A stretch of 64,000 nucleotides of DNA from Corynebacterium aurimucosum ATCC 700975. GTDB taxonomy: Bacteria; Actinomycetota; Actinomycetes; Mycobacteriales; Mycobacteriaceae. Made by a program: the position numbers and the translations under genes. Of this stretch, positions 56,215-64,000 are shown piece after piece. The stretch lies in the NCBI RefSeq assembly GCF_007672725.1, contig NZ_VDTC01000001.1, positions 348,354 to 412,353 of the forward strand, given 5' to 3'. A model generated the notes under the pieces. That model searched no databases and was not told the DNA's origin. It saw nothing but the letters and a program-made list of their open reading frames with translations. Numbering within the stretch: the stretch's first letter is position 1; each line of letters starts with the position of its first letter.

Positions 56215-56524
56215 AGTAAATACCCCAACTTAATTGTCGTCGACGCCCGAGCCAGCTTGTGACCGACTCACATAAAATGACGTCTTCATGGATAGGTCTT
56301 GGTCTATTTTGCCACGTCCGGGCTTTCGCGTCAGCGTGAGGTCGCAGGGCTTTAAGCCCTACGCCATAAAAAATGGCCCGAACAACGCTATTAAGGTTTA
56401 GATTCCGCACCGACTAGCGTGCGCTGCTCCGCCGAAGGGAGCGCGTGCACGCACTGTCAGCGCAGGTAAACGATGATATCGCTGTTCGAGCCATAATGCC
56501 GTGTGGCGGGTTATACCGCAGGTA
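56215..56524. other. Intergenic region rpsG / fusA
   Basis: No gene. It should hold the fusA promoter; a palindrome AGGGCTTTAAGCCCT lies at about 56346-56360 and a T-loop hairpin GCCATTTTTTATGGC on the minus strand next to it. A clear -10/-35 pair was not found. Confidence 0.4.
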
Positions 56525-56992
56525 TTACCAGCGGTAGTGGGCGAAGGCACGGTTGGCCTCAGCCATCTTGTGAGTATCCTCACGACGCTTAACGGAAGCG
56601 CCCAGGCCGTTGGATGCATCGAGGATCTCGTTTGCGAGGCGCTCAATCATGGTGTTCTCACGACGCTGGCGGGTGAAGGTCACCAGCCAACGCAGAGCCA
56701 GGGTGTTGGAACGGGTCGGCTTAACCTCAACCGGGACCTGGTAGGTAGCGCCACCGACACGGCGGGAGCGAACCTCGAGGTCCGGGCGGATGTTGCCCAG
56801 GGCCTTCTCCAGGGTGCCGACCGGATCGGTGCCGGTCTTCTCGCGGCAAGCCTCGAGAGCGCCGTAGACGATGCGCTCAGCGGTGGACTTCTTGCCGTCC
56901 TGGAGGATCTTGTTGACGAGCATGGTGACCTGCTCAGAGTTGTAAACCGGGTCCTTAACTACAGGACGCTTCGGTGCAGCATTCTTACGCAT
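56525..56992 (-). CDS. rpsG: 30S ribosomal protein S7
   Basis: 155 residues, [46 protein letters not shown], ending [14 protein letters not shown]. Six bases after rpsL. Confidence 0.98.
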   Translation of the reverse strand: MRKNAAPKRPVVKDPVYNSEQVTMLVNKILQDGKKSTAERIVYGALEACREKTGTDPVGTLEKALGNIRPDLEVRSRRVGGATYQVPVEVKPTRSNTLALRWLVTFTRQRRENTMIERLANEILDASNGLGASVKRREDTHKMAEANRAFAHYRW

Positions 56993-56998
56993 TGTTGA

Positions 56999-57370
56999 TT
57001 ACTGTCCCTTCTTTGCGCCGTAGCGGGAACGAGCCTGCTTACGGTCCTTCACGCCCTGGGTATCCAGTGCGCCGCGGATAATCTTGTAGCGAACACCCGG
57101 GAGGTCCTTCACACGACCACCGCGGACGAGCACCATGGAGTGCTCCTGCAGGTTGTGGCCCTCGCCCGGAATGTAGGCGGAAACCTCGATACCGGAGGTC
57201 AGGCGCACACGGGCAACCTTACGCAGAGCCGAGTTCGGCTTCTTCGGGGTGGTGGTGTACACGCGGGTGCACACGCCACGGCGCTGCGGGGAGCCCTTCA
57301 GGGCGGCCGTAGCAACCTTGGCCTTCTTGTCGTGGCGGCCCTTGCGGACCAGCTGCTGAATAGTTGGCAT
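56999..57370 (-). CDS. rpsL: 30S ribosomal protein S12
   Basis: 123 residues, [24 protein letters not shown], with the streptomycin-region motifs [13 protein letters not shown] (Lys at the usual position 43) and [27 protein letters not shown]. The sequence at the resistance sites (K43, K88) looks wild type. Confidence 0.98.
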   Translation of the reverse strand: MPTIQQLVRKGRHDKKAKVATAALKGSPQRRGVCTRVYTTTPKKPNSALRKVARVRLTSGIEVSAYIPGEGHNLQEHSMVLVRGGRVKDLPGVRYKIIRGALDTQGVKDRKQARSRYGAKKGQ

Positions 57371-57435
57371 AAATCTAGTCTTTCTCTATGACTTCGGCTT
57401 GAACTGACCGCTTTACTCGCCCAAACATGCAAAAA

Positions 57436-57459
57436 TAGGGGCTCTTCTCCGGGGCCCTA
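57436..57459 (-). terminator. Hairpin upstream of rpsL
   Basis: TAGGG-GC and GGGCCCTA at 57436-57459 form an imperfect stem followed on the minus strand by TTTTTGC. It probably ends the small kinase transcript before the rpsL promoter, although an attenuator for rpsL is possible. Confidence 0.5.
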
Positions 57460-57615
57460 CCGCATGTCCAGAACGCTCCTCAACCAGATGCCGGCTGAGA
57501 TGTCGATCAGACTTTTCATCCATAAAGATGAAACCTTGGACAGACTACCACCGGCGCGCTGATCTGCCCAAATCCGGCCTGTGGCTCCCCCAGTTGCCTC
57601 AGCAACCAGCGCGAA

Positions 57616-58218
57616 CTAGCGCCACTCCCAGGTCAGGTCCGCGTCTACTGCGCGTTCGGCAAAGTGCTCTTTTTCCTGCCGCTCCCACGTTTCGAACCAT
57701 TCTTCATATCCGGGGTCACGCTCGAGGGCGCGCTCGCGGCGCTTCTCGCGTGGGCCGTCGATGCGCACGGTTACCACGCAGCCGCGCTGCTTGGCGACGT
57801 CCACGGTGGCCCCAGTGACTGAACCCACGCCCTCGACGATCAGATCATCGCGCTCATCCAGGCTGGCCCAATCCTTCGGCGCGTTGGCCTCCCAATCCCA
57901 GCGCCAGTAGCCCGGGTTATTCTCCCGCAGCACTTGCTCCGCCACCATGGCGGAGCCTTCTTCCAACCCGTGCCAGCCGGGGTAGAACTCGTCCAGGTGG
58001 ACTACCCGCCACCCGGTACGCTCCGCCAGGGCCGCAGCGGTCCAGGTCTTGCCGGCGCCGGAGGGGCCGTCGATAAGCACGGTGACCGGGCGCATCGGGC
58101 GCTTGCGCGCTGCGGCGAGCGACAGCACATCGTTTAAGAGCCTGTCCATCTCTGCGGCGTGAGTTTGGGCAGTGTCCTTACCGCCTTCCCGATGGTCCGT
58201 GCGGTCCGTGTCCTGCAT
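57616..58218 (-). CDS. Uridine-kinase-like P-loop kinase
   Basis: 200 residues. P-loop VLIDGPSGAGKTWTAAALAERTG, followed by VVHLDEFYPGWHGLEEG (a base/acid motif of the uridine kinase and phosphoribulokinase group), and VEGVGSVTG near residue 130; the Arg-rich REKRRERALERDPGYEEWFETWERQEKEHF is a probable lid. The substrate is unknown. Start: ATG at 58218 or a GTG at 58233; neither has a strong ribosome binding site. Single gene upstream of rpsL. Confidence 0.75.
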   Translation of the reverse strand: MQDTDRTDHREGGKDTAQTHAAEMDRLLNDVLSLAAARKRPMRPVTVLIDGPSGAGKTWTAAALAERTGWRVVHLDEFYPGWHGLEEGSAMVAEQVLRENNPGYWRWDWEANAPKDWASLDERDDLIVEGVGSVTGATVDVAKQRGCVVTVRIDGPREKRRERALERDPGYEEWFETWERQEKEHFAERAVDADLTWEWR

Positions 58219-58273
58219 GTGTTCTTTCACCACTTCTGGGTACGTCTAGCGTGCAGCGTTGCGAGAGTTCGTC

Positions 58274-59050
58274 CTAGAGTCCGAAGAATCTCCAGGACCC
58301 ACTGAGAACCGAAACTACCACCGGAAGCGCCGCGAGGCCCGCTCCCACCGCCATGGCCAGCCAGTCCCGGCTGCTAAGGCGGGAGGGCCGCGCCCACGTG
58401 CGCTGGCCACCACCCGGCGGAGTGCGGCCAAACCCGCGCGCCTCCATCGCCGTGGCCAGCTTGCCTCCGCGGCGCAGGGCTAGCACCAACAACCCGAAGG
58501 ACATGGTGATGAGGTGCTTGATGCGGCCTTCGTCGCTCAGCCCACGCGCACGCCGCGCCATGGCGAGGTACTGCCAGTCGGATTTGAACAGCGTCATCAT
58601 GCGCACCCCGGCCACCGCCCCGATGACAAACCGGGAAGGCAGCTTGAGGATCTGGGAGAGGGCGTCACCCAGCTCCGTCGGATCAATATCCCGCGCCAGC
58701 ACCACCATGGGCAGCGCTACCGCCAGCACGCGCAAAGTGATGGCGAGGGCCAGCTCCAGCGAGTTATCCGTGACCGTCATCAGCCACCAGCTGAAGTACT
58801 CCCGCCCGCCGGGCTCCCCGTACAGCAGCATCGAGATTCCAGACAGCGGCGCAATAAGAAACAGGAACCAGCCAGCCTTTAACAGACGCAGCCACGACAC
58901 CCCACACAGCGGTGCGAAGAGCAGCGTCATTCCCAAGGACACGGCCGCGGAGACCCAATCCACGGAGAGCAACAAGGGCGTAACCCACACGAACATCAGG
59001 AAGATGTGCGTCAGCGGATTCATCCCGCGCAAAAGATCTGTACTAGCCAC
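58274..59050 (-). CDS. ecfT: Energy-coupling factor transporter transmembrane protein EcfT
   Basis: 258 residues, about five or six transmembrane helices, with the coupling motifs MARRARGLSD (first A-R-G) and AMEARGFGRT (second), which contact the ATPases. It links the substrate-binding subunit to the fused ATPase. Its start overlaps the ATPase gene by eight bases. The substrate, a thiamine precursor, is inferred from the YkoE subunit and TPP riboswitch. Confidence 0.9.
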   Translation of the reverse strand: MASTDLLRGMNPLTHIFLMFVWVTPLLLSVDWVSAAVSLGMTLLFAPLCGVSWLRLLKAGWFLFLIAPLSGISMLLYGEPGGREYFSWWLMTVTDNSLELALAITLRVLAVALPMVVLARDIDPTELGDALSQILKLPSRFVIGAVAGVRMMTLFKSDWQYLAMARRARGLSDEGRIKHLITMSFGLLVLALRRGGKLATAMEARGFGRTPPGGGQRTWARPSRLSSRDWLAMAVGAGLAALPVVVSVLSGSWRFFGL

Positions 59051-60494
59051 GGCTCACCTCCACTCGGTGGTCACCCAACGCAGAAATGAATAACGGATCA
59101 TGGGTCACCGACGCAATCGTCGTCCCCTCATCCGCCATACGCCGCAGCAACCACACCAGCTCGGTGAAGGTGTGGGGGTCTTGGCCGAAAGTGGGCTCAT
59201 CAAGAAGAAGCACCTCCGGCGCCGTGACCAACGCCGTGGCTACGGACAACCTGCGCTTCTCCCCTCCGGAGAGCGTAAACGGGTTGGCGTTGAGCACATG
59301 CCCCAGGCGCAGCGACTCCACGAGCTGATCAATCCGCTTCTCTGGCACCTCGCGGCGCATAACCCGCGGCGCCACGCGCAGCTCCTCCGCCACCGTCCGG
59401 GCGACGAACTGGTGCTCAGGATTCTGGAAGACGAACCCAATGCGGTCCGCCAACTCCCGTGACTTCCACGTTAGCGGCGAGCCCTTCAGCCCCCGCCGCA
59501 CGTACTCCGCCACACCAATCTCCCCTGACTTTGCGGGAAGCAACCCCGCCACCGTCATCAGCCACGTGGTCTTGCCCGCACCATTTGGCCCGGTAATCAC
59601 CGTGGACTTCCCCCGCGGCAGCGCGTAGCTACGCGGCGGCCCGAAGCGGGTGACCAAGTCCGTACTCCACAGCGCCGCCGATTCCGGCCCTGCCGCTTCC
59701 GGCACGACCCCAACGCTGCCTGACGCCGGCCCATCAATCCCCCGCGCCCGCGGTAAACCGCTAATAGAGCGCGAAGCCACGACAGTCTCCACTGGACCGT
59801 CAGCGACGATGCGGCCATCCTTCAGCTCAATCGCACGGTCGAGCACCCCCTTCCATGCCGCGTGCTGGTGCTCCACCACGATGAGCGTGGCACCAGTGCG
59901 CTCCACCATGGTGGACACCGCCTCGATGACTTCACGCGCTCCCTCCGGGTCGAGGTTCGCCGTCGGTTCATCCAACAACACCATGCCCGCGCCCATCGCG
60001 ATGACACCAGCCAAGGCTAAACGCTGCTTCTGCCCACCGGAGAGCTGCTCGGTAGGAAAGGACAAGTCCACCGATGGCCCCACCATCGATAGCGCCGCCG
60101 ACACCCGCCGCCAAATCTCCGCGCGCGGAAAAGCCAGATTCTCACAGCCAAAGGCCACATCATCGCCCACGCGCGCGGCAATCACCTGCGAGTCCGGGTC
60201 CTGGAGAACCAACCCCACCGGAATCGTGCGCCCGGGAGGCTCGACGTGGCCGGAGGCATCCTCCAGAAGAATCTCGCCGACGCGTGTACCTTCATCATCC
60301 CCACCCAGCACACCCGCAATGGCCGCCAGCAACGTGGACTTCCCGGACCCGGAATCACCGCACAGCAGCACCTTCTCCCCCGGCGATACAACCAAGTCAA
60401 TATCCGCCAGCGCCGGCACACGCCTCCCCGCGTGCGTCCAGCCATAGCCACGAGCCACAAGCTTCGTAGCCCCAGCACTACCCACATCAGCCAT
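59043..60494 (-). CDS. Energy-coupling factor ATPase, two fused ATP-binding domains
   Basis: 483 residues holding two ABC domains. Domain 1: Walker A GDSGSGKSTLL, Q-loop LQDPDSQ, signature LSGGQKQRLALAG, Walker B VLLDEPTANLDPEG. Domain 2: Walker A GPNGAGKTTWL, Q-loop FQNPEHQ, signature LSGGEKRRLSVA, Walker B LLLDEPTFGQDPH. Thus EcfA1 and EcfA2 are joined in one chain as in YkoD. Start ATG at 60494. Overlaps ecfT by eight bases; 17 bases after ykoE. Confidence 0.93.
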   Translation of the reverse strand: MADVGSAGATKLVARGYGWTHAGRRVPALADIDLVVSPGEKVLLCGDSGSGKSTLLAAIAGVLGGDDEGTRVGEILLEDASGHVEPPGRTIPVGLVLQDPDSQVIAARVGDDVAFGCENLAFPRAEIWRRVSAALSMVGPSVDLSFPTEQLSGGQKQRLALAGVIAMGAGMVLLDEPTANLDPEGAREVIEAVSTMVERTGATLIVVEHQHAAWKGVLDRAIELKDGRIVADGPVETVVASRSISGLPRARGIDGPASGSVGVVPEAAGPESAALWSTDLVTRFGPPRSYALPRGKSTVITGPNGAGKTTWLMTVAGLLPAKSGEIGVAEYVRRGLKGSPLTWKSRELADRIGFVFQNPEHQFVARTVAEELRVAPRVMRREVPEKRIDQLVESLRLGHVLNANPFTLSGGEKRRLSVATALVTAPEVLLLDEPTFGQDPHTFTELVWLLRRMADEGTTIASVTHDPLFISALGDHRVEVSRG

Positions 60495-60513
60495 CAACTA
60501 AACCAACACTCGT

Positions 60514-61158
60514 CTAAGCCCTGTGCTGCTCGCGTCCAACTGCAAAGCGGTCCAGCGCACCGGTTTTTGCAAGTGCCTGAACGACGAAATAGCCCACGGC
60601 TCCCGCCAACACAGCGCCGGAGATGCTCAGCGTCACTAGGTAAATAATGTTGAACTGCAGGGTCTTTCCCAGGTTTCCGGAGGTAAACAGCTCCAGTACA
60701 AACGCGCCCCAGCCCGCAGCCATGCCGCCGAGCATCGCAATGCTCAGGCCAAAGCGGCGGTACAGGAAGATAGCCAAGACAATCTCCACGCCAATGCCCT
60801 GCGCAATACCGGAGTACACAGTGCTCGGTCCCCACTGGGAGCCCAACACCGCGGACACGATGGCCGCCAGCAACTCCACGTAGAGTGCCGCACCCGGTTT
60901 GCGGATAACCAATCCACCGATGACGCCACCGATCAACCAGATGCCGGTAGCAATACCACCCAGGCCCGGCGTGAGCGCATCCATAGCTTCAAACCAGGCG
61001 TATCCGACCGTGTTCCATGCCAGGAATACGAATCCGCACGCCACACCCAGCACCGAAGCCACCACGATGTCAACAACGCGCCAGTTCAGTTTGCGCGGGG
61101 CAGCACCATTCGCAGTTGCGCCGTCATTAACAGACGCGCCATGAGATACAGAGTTCAT
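60514..61158 (-). CDS. ykoE: ECF substrate-binding membrane subunit, YkoE family (thiamine precursor)
   Basis: 214 residues, about six transmembrane helices: IVVASVLGVACGFVFLAWNTVGYAWFEAMDALTPGLGGIATGIWLIGG is the YkoE pattern. YkoE proteins bind hydroxymethylpyrimidine or thiamine. A 25-residue polar N-terminus precedes the first helix. ATG at 61158 with AGGGAGGA upstream, directly at the end of the riboswitch, so TPP controls its translation. Confidence 0.9.
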   Translation of the reverse strand: MNSVSHGASVNDGATANGAAPRKLNWRVVDIVVASVLGVACGFVFLAWNTVGYAWFEAMDALTPGLGGIATGIWLIGGVIGGLVIRKPGAALYVELLAAIVSAVLGSQWGPSTVYSGIAQGIGVEIVLAIFLYRRFGLSIAMLGGMAAGWGAFVLELFTSGNLGKTLQFNIIYLVTLSISGAVLAGAVGYFVVQALAKTGALDRFAVGREQHRA

Positions 61159-61162
61159 TATT

Positions 61163-61258
61163 CCTCCCTTTCGCCGGCATTATCCGGATCAGGTTCGACG
61201 GTTCGCCGCTGCACTGCGGCGTCTCAGCCTCCTCAGCCAACCCATGCAAAGCCCGGCA
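61163..61258 (-). ncRNA. TPP riboswitch (THI element)
   Basis: On the minus strand the aptamer core is seen: CUGAGA followed by a CGCCGC/GCGGCG stem (P3), then GAACCUGAUC, CCGGAUAAUGCCGGCG and the end AGGGAGGA, which is also the Shine-Dalgarno of ykoE. When TPP is bound the ribosome binding site should be hidden. The 5' part (GCUUUGCAUGGGUUGGCUGAGG) departs from the usual GGGGUGCC helix. Confidence 0.9.
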
Positions 61259-61776
61259 AACACAAGTGAAGTGAAATCGGACTAAGCACAATCGTGGTCA
61301 ACGAGGAAGCACCCGTGACGATGTGTAATTAAAGCCACCAGCTACCAAAAGCGCTGGATAGATGCTCTTAAAAAGCATAGTCAGCTTAGCAAGCCCCCAC
61401 CCACAAGAGCACATCTGCCTCTACCTGATGAGCAAAGCCGCATTAGGACTCACCCTGCAGAAAACTAAAGCACCCCGTCGCGTCCTCTGACCTACGCGAC
61501 GGGGTGCCTGCACACCGGCAAAAATCCGGTTGCCATGAGCCTCCACTCTTACAGCTTAAGGAAAGGAAAAGCTTCGGCAGAGACCCAAGACTATGTGAAA
61601 TAACGGGGTGTATTTCGGAACTATCAAACAAACACAATCGAGCAATGAACCAGGCCACACCGCCGAAGCTTTGAGCTCCGGCAGCATTGGCCTAGGTCAT
61701 CAACTCTCAAGTTGGGCGGGAGGTTAACGCACCTCCCAGGGCGGTGTTATTAGAGGAAACACATCCTGCGTTTCTC
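61259..61776. other. Intergenic region between surface protein gene and thiamine transporter
   Basis: No gene. It contains the strong hairpin at 61470-61507, a short inverted pair AAAGCTTCGGC/GCCGAAGCTTT about 85 bases apart (61567 to 61672), and GGGAGGT-TAACGC-ACCTCCC at 61718-61737. The promoter of the riboswitch transcript must lie near 61270-61330. Confidence 0.5.
61470..61507 (-). terminator. Strong terminator after the surface protein gene
   Basis: GCACCCCGTCGCGT (61470-61483) pairs perfectly with ACGCGACGGGGTGC (61494-61507); on the minus strand TTTAGTTTTC follows. It is 270 bases past the surface protein stop codon, giving a long 3' untranslated region. Confidence 0.8.
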
Positions 61777-64000
61777 CTACTTGGAGGAACCGTTGGAGGA
61801 ACCTGCGCCCGGCGCACAAGCATCAGCGATAAGGCCGATAGCCAGCGCACCAGCAGCAATCAGAGCCACAGCACCAGCAACCTGCTGATAATCAGCACCG
61901 AAGCGCTTCAGCTGCGCATCAATACCAGCAACCTTGCCAGCCAGCGGGCCATTGAACACACCAGCCTGCTTCTGCAGCTGAGTATTCAGATTCTGAATCT
62001 GCTTATTAATCGGAGCAACAAAGTCCTTCAGACCCGGAATATTCATCTGGGAAGCCAGACCAACCGGAATCAGGAACAGCAGCGGGATACCAACACCCAA
62101 ACCGGTGTTGATGCAACGCTCAGACGGAGCCCAATCGGAGGAGTCATCCGGCTTGCCAGAGTCATCCTTGCCCGGCTTCTTGTTGTCGTCAACGCCCTTC
62201 TCATGGCCCTCAACCGGAACCTCGACCTTGACCTTGCCACCGTCCAGATCCGGATCCTCAACAACTACCGTGATCGGACCATCAACATCCTTACCCGGAG
62301 TAACAACAACGTTGCCGTCCTTGTCAATCTCGGCCGGAATCTTAGTGCCATCCTCATCGGTAGCAGAAACCTTGGTGTCCTTATCCGGGTTCGTGACCTT
62401 GACACCGGTGTCCTGCTGCTTATCGGTAGGCTTAACCGGCTTCACATCAGACTGGTCAACCGTAGTCTTATCATCGCCCGGCTGCACGTCCGAGGAGCCC
62501 TTTTCGACTAGGTCAGCAACATTGTTGCCGTTCTTGTCGGTAATACCGGTATCACCAAGGCCGTCGCCGTCCTCGTCCTTAACCGAGCCCTCCGGAACCT
62601 CAGACTCATCCTTGTTGGACTTGCCGTCACCGTCGGTGTCCTCGTCACCATCCTTGGTGCCGTTACCGTCAGTATCCGGGTTCAGCGGATCAAGGCCAGC
62701 AGCCTTCTCATCATCATTGGACACACCGTCGCCATCAGCATCCGGGTCCTCAGAGTTGATGATGCCGTCGCCATCCTTGTCACCCTTCGGGCCATCCTCG
62801 TCATCACGGTCGATGATGTCCGGGATACCGTCACCATCGGAGTCCTTGGACTCGTCCTTGTCAGTGTTGGACTCATCCTTGTTGGACTTGCCATCACCGT
62901 CAGCATCCTCGTCACCGTCATTGGTGCCATCACCATCGGTATCCGGATTGTACGGATCGGTACCGGCAGCCTTCTCATCAGAGTTGTTGACACCATCGCC
63001 GTCGATATCCGGATCCTCAGAATCCGGGATACCATCACCATCAGTATCCGGCGGGGCAACCTCACCCTCATCGGTCTCACGGATATCCGGGACACCATTC
63101 GGCTCGTCACCATTACCGTTTACACCATTATCAGTGACGTCCGGGTCAGCAAGGCCGTCGCCGTCCTTATCCTCAGCACGACCATCAGACGGAACATCAG
63201 ACTCATCAGCATTGGACTTACCGTCCTTGTCGAAGTCCTCGTCACCATCCTTGGTGCCATCACCGTCGGTATCCGGGTTCAGCGGATCAGTACCGATTTC
63301 CTTCTCATCGGTGTTGTTGACACCATCGCCGTCAGCGTCAGCATCATCCTCATTGGCGATGCCATCGCCGTCCTTGTCACCCTTCGGGCCATCCTCATTG
63401 TCCGGATCGATGATGTCCGGAATACCGTCGCCATCCTTATCGGTGACCTCATCGGAGTCAGCATCAGACTCTTCCTTGTTCGGCTTGCCGTCGCCGTCGG
63501 TGTCCTCGTCACCATCGTTGACGCCATCACCATCGGAATCCGGGTTCTTCGGATCAGTACCGGCAGCCTCTTCATCCTTATCGTTGACACCATCATTGTC
63601 ATCATCGGTGTCCTCAGAATCCGGAATGCCATCACCATCAGTATCAACCGGCTTGGTATCCTCACCCGGCTTCTCAACAGTGACAGTGACGTCAACGGTA
63701 TCGGTGGAACCATCCGGGTAGGTCACAACAACTGGAACAGTGATCTTGTCACCAGGCTTGGCGTCCTCAGAAACCGGAACAGTAATCTCACCGGTGGTCT
63801 CATCAACCTTTGCATCCTCAGGAGCACCCTCACCCTTGGTGAACTTAGTGTCCTCAGGAGCCTTGGTGTCCTTGCCGTCCTTATCCGTAAAGGTCGGAGC
63901 AGGAACAGTAGCATCCTCACCCGGCTTAGCAGAACCAGGCTCGTACTTAGGAGTCAGATCGTCGGCAGTCTTATCACCAGGCTGCTCAGGATCCGTAGTG
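61777..64000 (-). CDS. Large acidic cell-surface protein, C-terminal part (Rib-like domain, calcium-binding repeats)
   Basis: The frame stays open from the stop at 61777 to the window edge (741 residues seen), so the N-terminus is missing. Order: a Rib/alpha-like domain (about 64000-63660: [19 protein letters not shown] then [23 protein letters not shown]); a long Asp/Gly region of thrombospondin-type-3-like DxDGDGxxD repeats (63680-62530) expected to bind calcium; a beta domain ([23 protein letters not shown], 62410-62230); a linker; and the C-terminal domain [24 protein letters not shown]... with two hydrophobic helices, the last near [21 protein letters not shown]. No LPXTG is present. An internal GTG at 63726 is not a true start. 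Confidence 0.9.
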   Translation of the reverse strand, partial: TTDPEQPGDKTADDLTPKYEPGSAKPGEDATVPAPTFTDKDGKDTKAPEDTKFTKGEGAPEDAKVDETTGEITVPVSEDAKPGDKITVPVVVTYPDGSTDTVDVTVTVEKPGEDTKPVDTDGDGIPDSEDTDDDNDGVNDKDEEAAGTDPKNPDSDGDGVNDGDEDTDGDGKPNKEESDADSDEVTDKDGDGIPDIIDPDNEDGPKGDKDGDGIANEDDADADGDGVNNTDEKEIGTDPLNPDTDGDGTKDGDEDFDKDGKSNADESDVPSDGRAEDKDGDGLADPDVTDNGVNGNGDEPNGVPDIRETDEGEVAPPDTDGDGIPDSEDPDIDGDGVNNSDEKAAGTDPYNPDTDGDGTNDGDEDADGDGKSNKDESNTDKDESKDSDGDGIPDIIDRDDEDGPKGDKDGDGIINSEDPDADGDGVSNDDEKAAGLDPLNPDTDGNGTKDGDEDTDGDGKSNKDESEVPEGSVKDEDGDGLGDTGITDKNGNNVADLVEKGSSDVQPGDDKTTVDQSDVKPVKPTDKQQDTGVKVTNPDKDTKVSATDEDGTKIPAEIDKDGNVVVTPGKDVDGPITVVVEDPDLDGGKVKVEVPVEGHEKGVDDNKKPGKDDSGKPDDSSDWAPSERCINTGLGVGIPLLFLIPVGLASQMNIPGLKDFVAPINKQIQNLNTQLQKQAGVFNGPLAGKVAGIDAQLKRFGADYQQVAGAVALIAAGALAIGLIADACAPGAGSSNGSSK
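62530..63680 (-). repeat. Tandem calcium-binding repeat region within the surface protein
   Basis: A unit containing [16 protein letters not shown] followed by [17 protein letters not shown] and a DGDGIPD stretch recurs; the GTDPxNPD block is seen four times, as [27 protein letters not shown] and LNPDTDGNG. Copies are similar but not identical at the DNA level (for example the plus-strand text CACCATCACCATCGG-type stretches), so recombination can change copy number. Confidence 0.8.

Noticed and set aside
54457..56262. A 601-codon plus-strand open frame
   Set aside because: Antisense shadow of fusA, with no ribosome binding site or recognisable domain.
62530..63680. Repeats that could be taken for a CRISPR array
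   Set aside because: They are in frame, code for DxDGDG repeats, and have no constant repeat/spacer spacing.
62105..63721. A 538-codon Ser/Pro-rich plus-strand frame resembling a mucin-like protein
   Set aside because: It is the antisense of the Asp/Gly repeat region of the surface protein; the repeats explain its regular composition.

Overview
This is a chromosomal window from a Corynebacterium species. The main reasons are an ESX-4-type type VII secretion locus lying between rplM and truA, the rpsL-rpsG-fusA-tuf / S10 / spc / alpha ribosomal supercluster, corynebacterial-style leaderless promoters, a 10-methyl fatty acid gene pair, and a high GC content judged by eye. The exact species cannot be fixed from the sequence alone. 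Most genes lie on the minus strand, so the ribosomal operons run from right to left.

Layout from left to right. Positions 1-1400 hold the start of glmS, an alpha/beta-hydrolase-fold protein whose nucleophile serine is replaced by glycine, and a small membrane protein. Positions 1498-3751 hold a three-gene unit of unknown function whose middle gene encodes a Pro/Glu/Cys-rich protein. Positions 3892-6377 are glmM, rpsI and rplM. Positions 6811-16372 are the type VII (ESX-4-like) locus: two WXG100 proteins, an Rv3446c-like protein, EccC, EccD, MycP and EccB. The unknown trio and the WXG100 operon share a nearly identical ECF-sigma-type promoter, which ties the trio to the secretion system. Positions 16428-25522 are truA, a TRIC-family channel, rplQ-rpoA-rpsD-rpsK-rpsM-infA, an L,D-transpeptidase, map, adk and secY.

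Metabolic islands sit between the ribosomal operons. At 25903-28709 is a methyltransferase/FAD-oxidoreductase pair for 10-methyl branched fatty acids. Then come rplO-rpmD-rpsE-rplR-rplF-rpsH (29201-31846), a DUF6457/fdhD/formate-nitrite channel island (32156-34006), rplE-rplX-rplN (34153-35393), a sucrose PTS island (ptsS, scrB and scrK, with scrB and scrK diverging from one overlapping leaderless promoter), a lipoprotein, and the S10 operon from rpsQ back to rpsJ (41413-46581).

At 47219-50275 is an operon of Asp23/Gls24-type envelope-stress proteins with small membrane anchors, preceded by a SigD-like promoter motif. After an HNH endonuclease and an unknown gene come tuf, fusA, rpsG and rpsL (52527-57370), and then a small P-loop kinase. 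At 58274-61258 is a thiamine-type ECF transporter (ecfT, fused ecfA, ykoE) headed by a TPP riboswitch. The right end (61777 to beyond 64000) is the C-terminal part of a large acidic surface protein with a Rib-like domain, calcium-binding thrombospondin-type-3-like repeats and an unusual hydrophobic C-terminus without an LPXTG motif. No rRNA, tRNA, CRISPR array or intact insertion sequence was seen.
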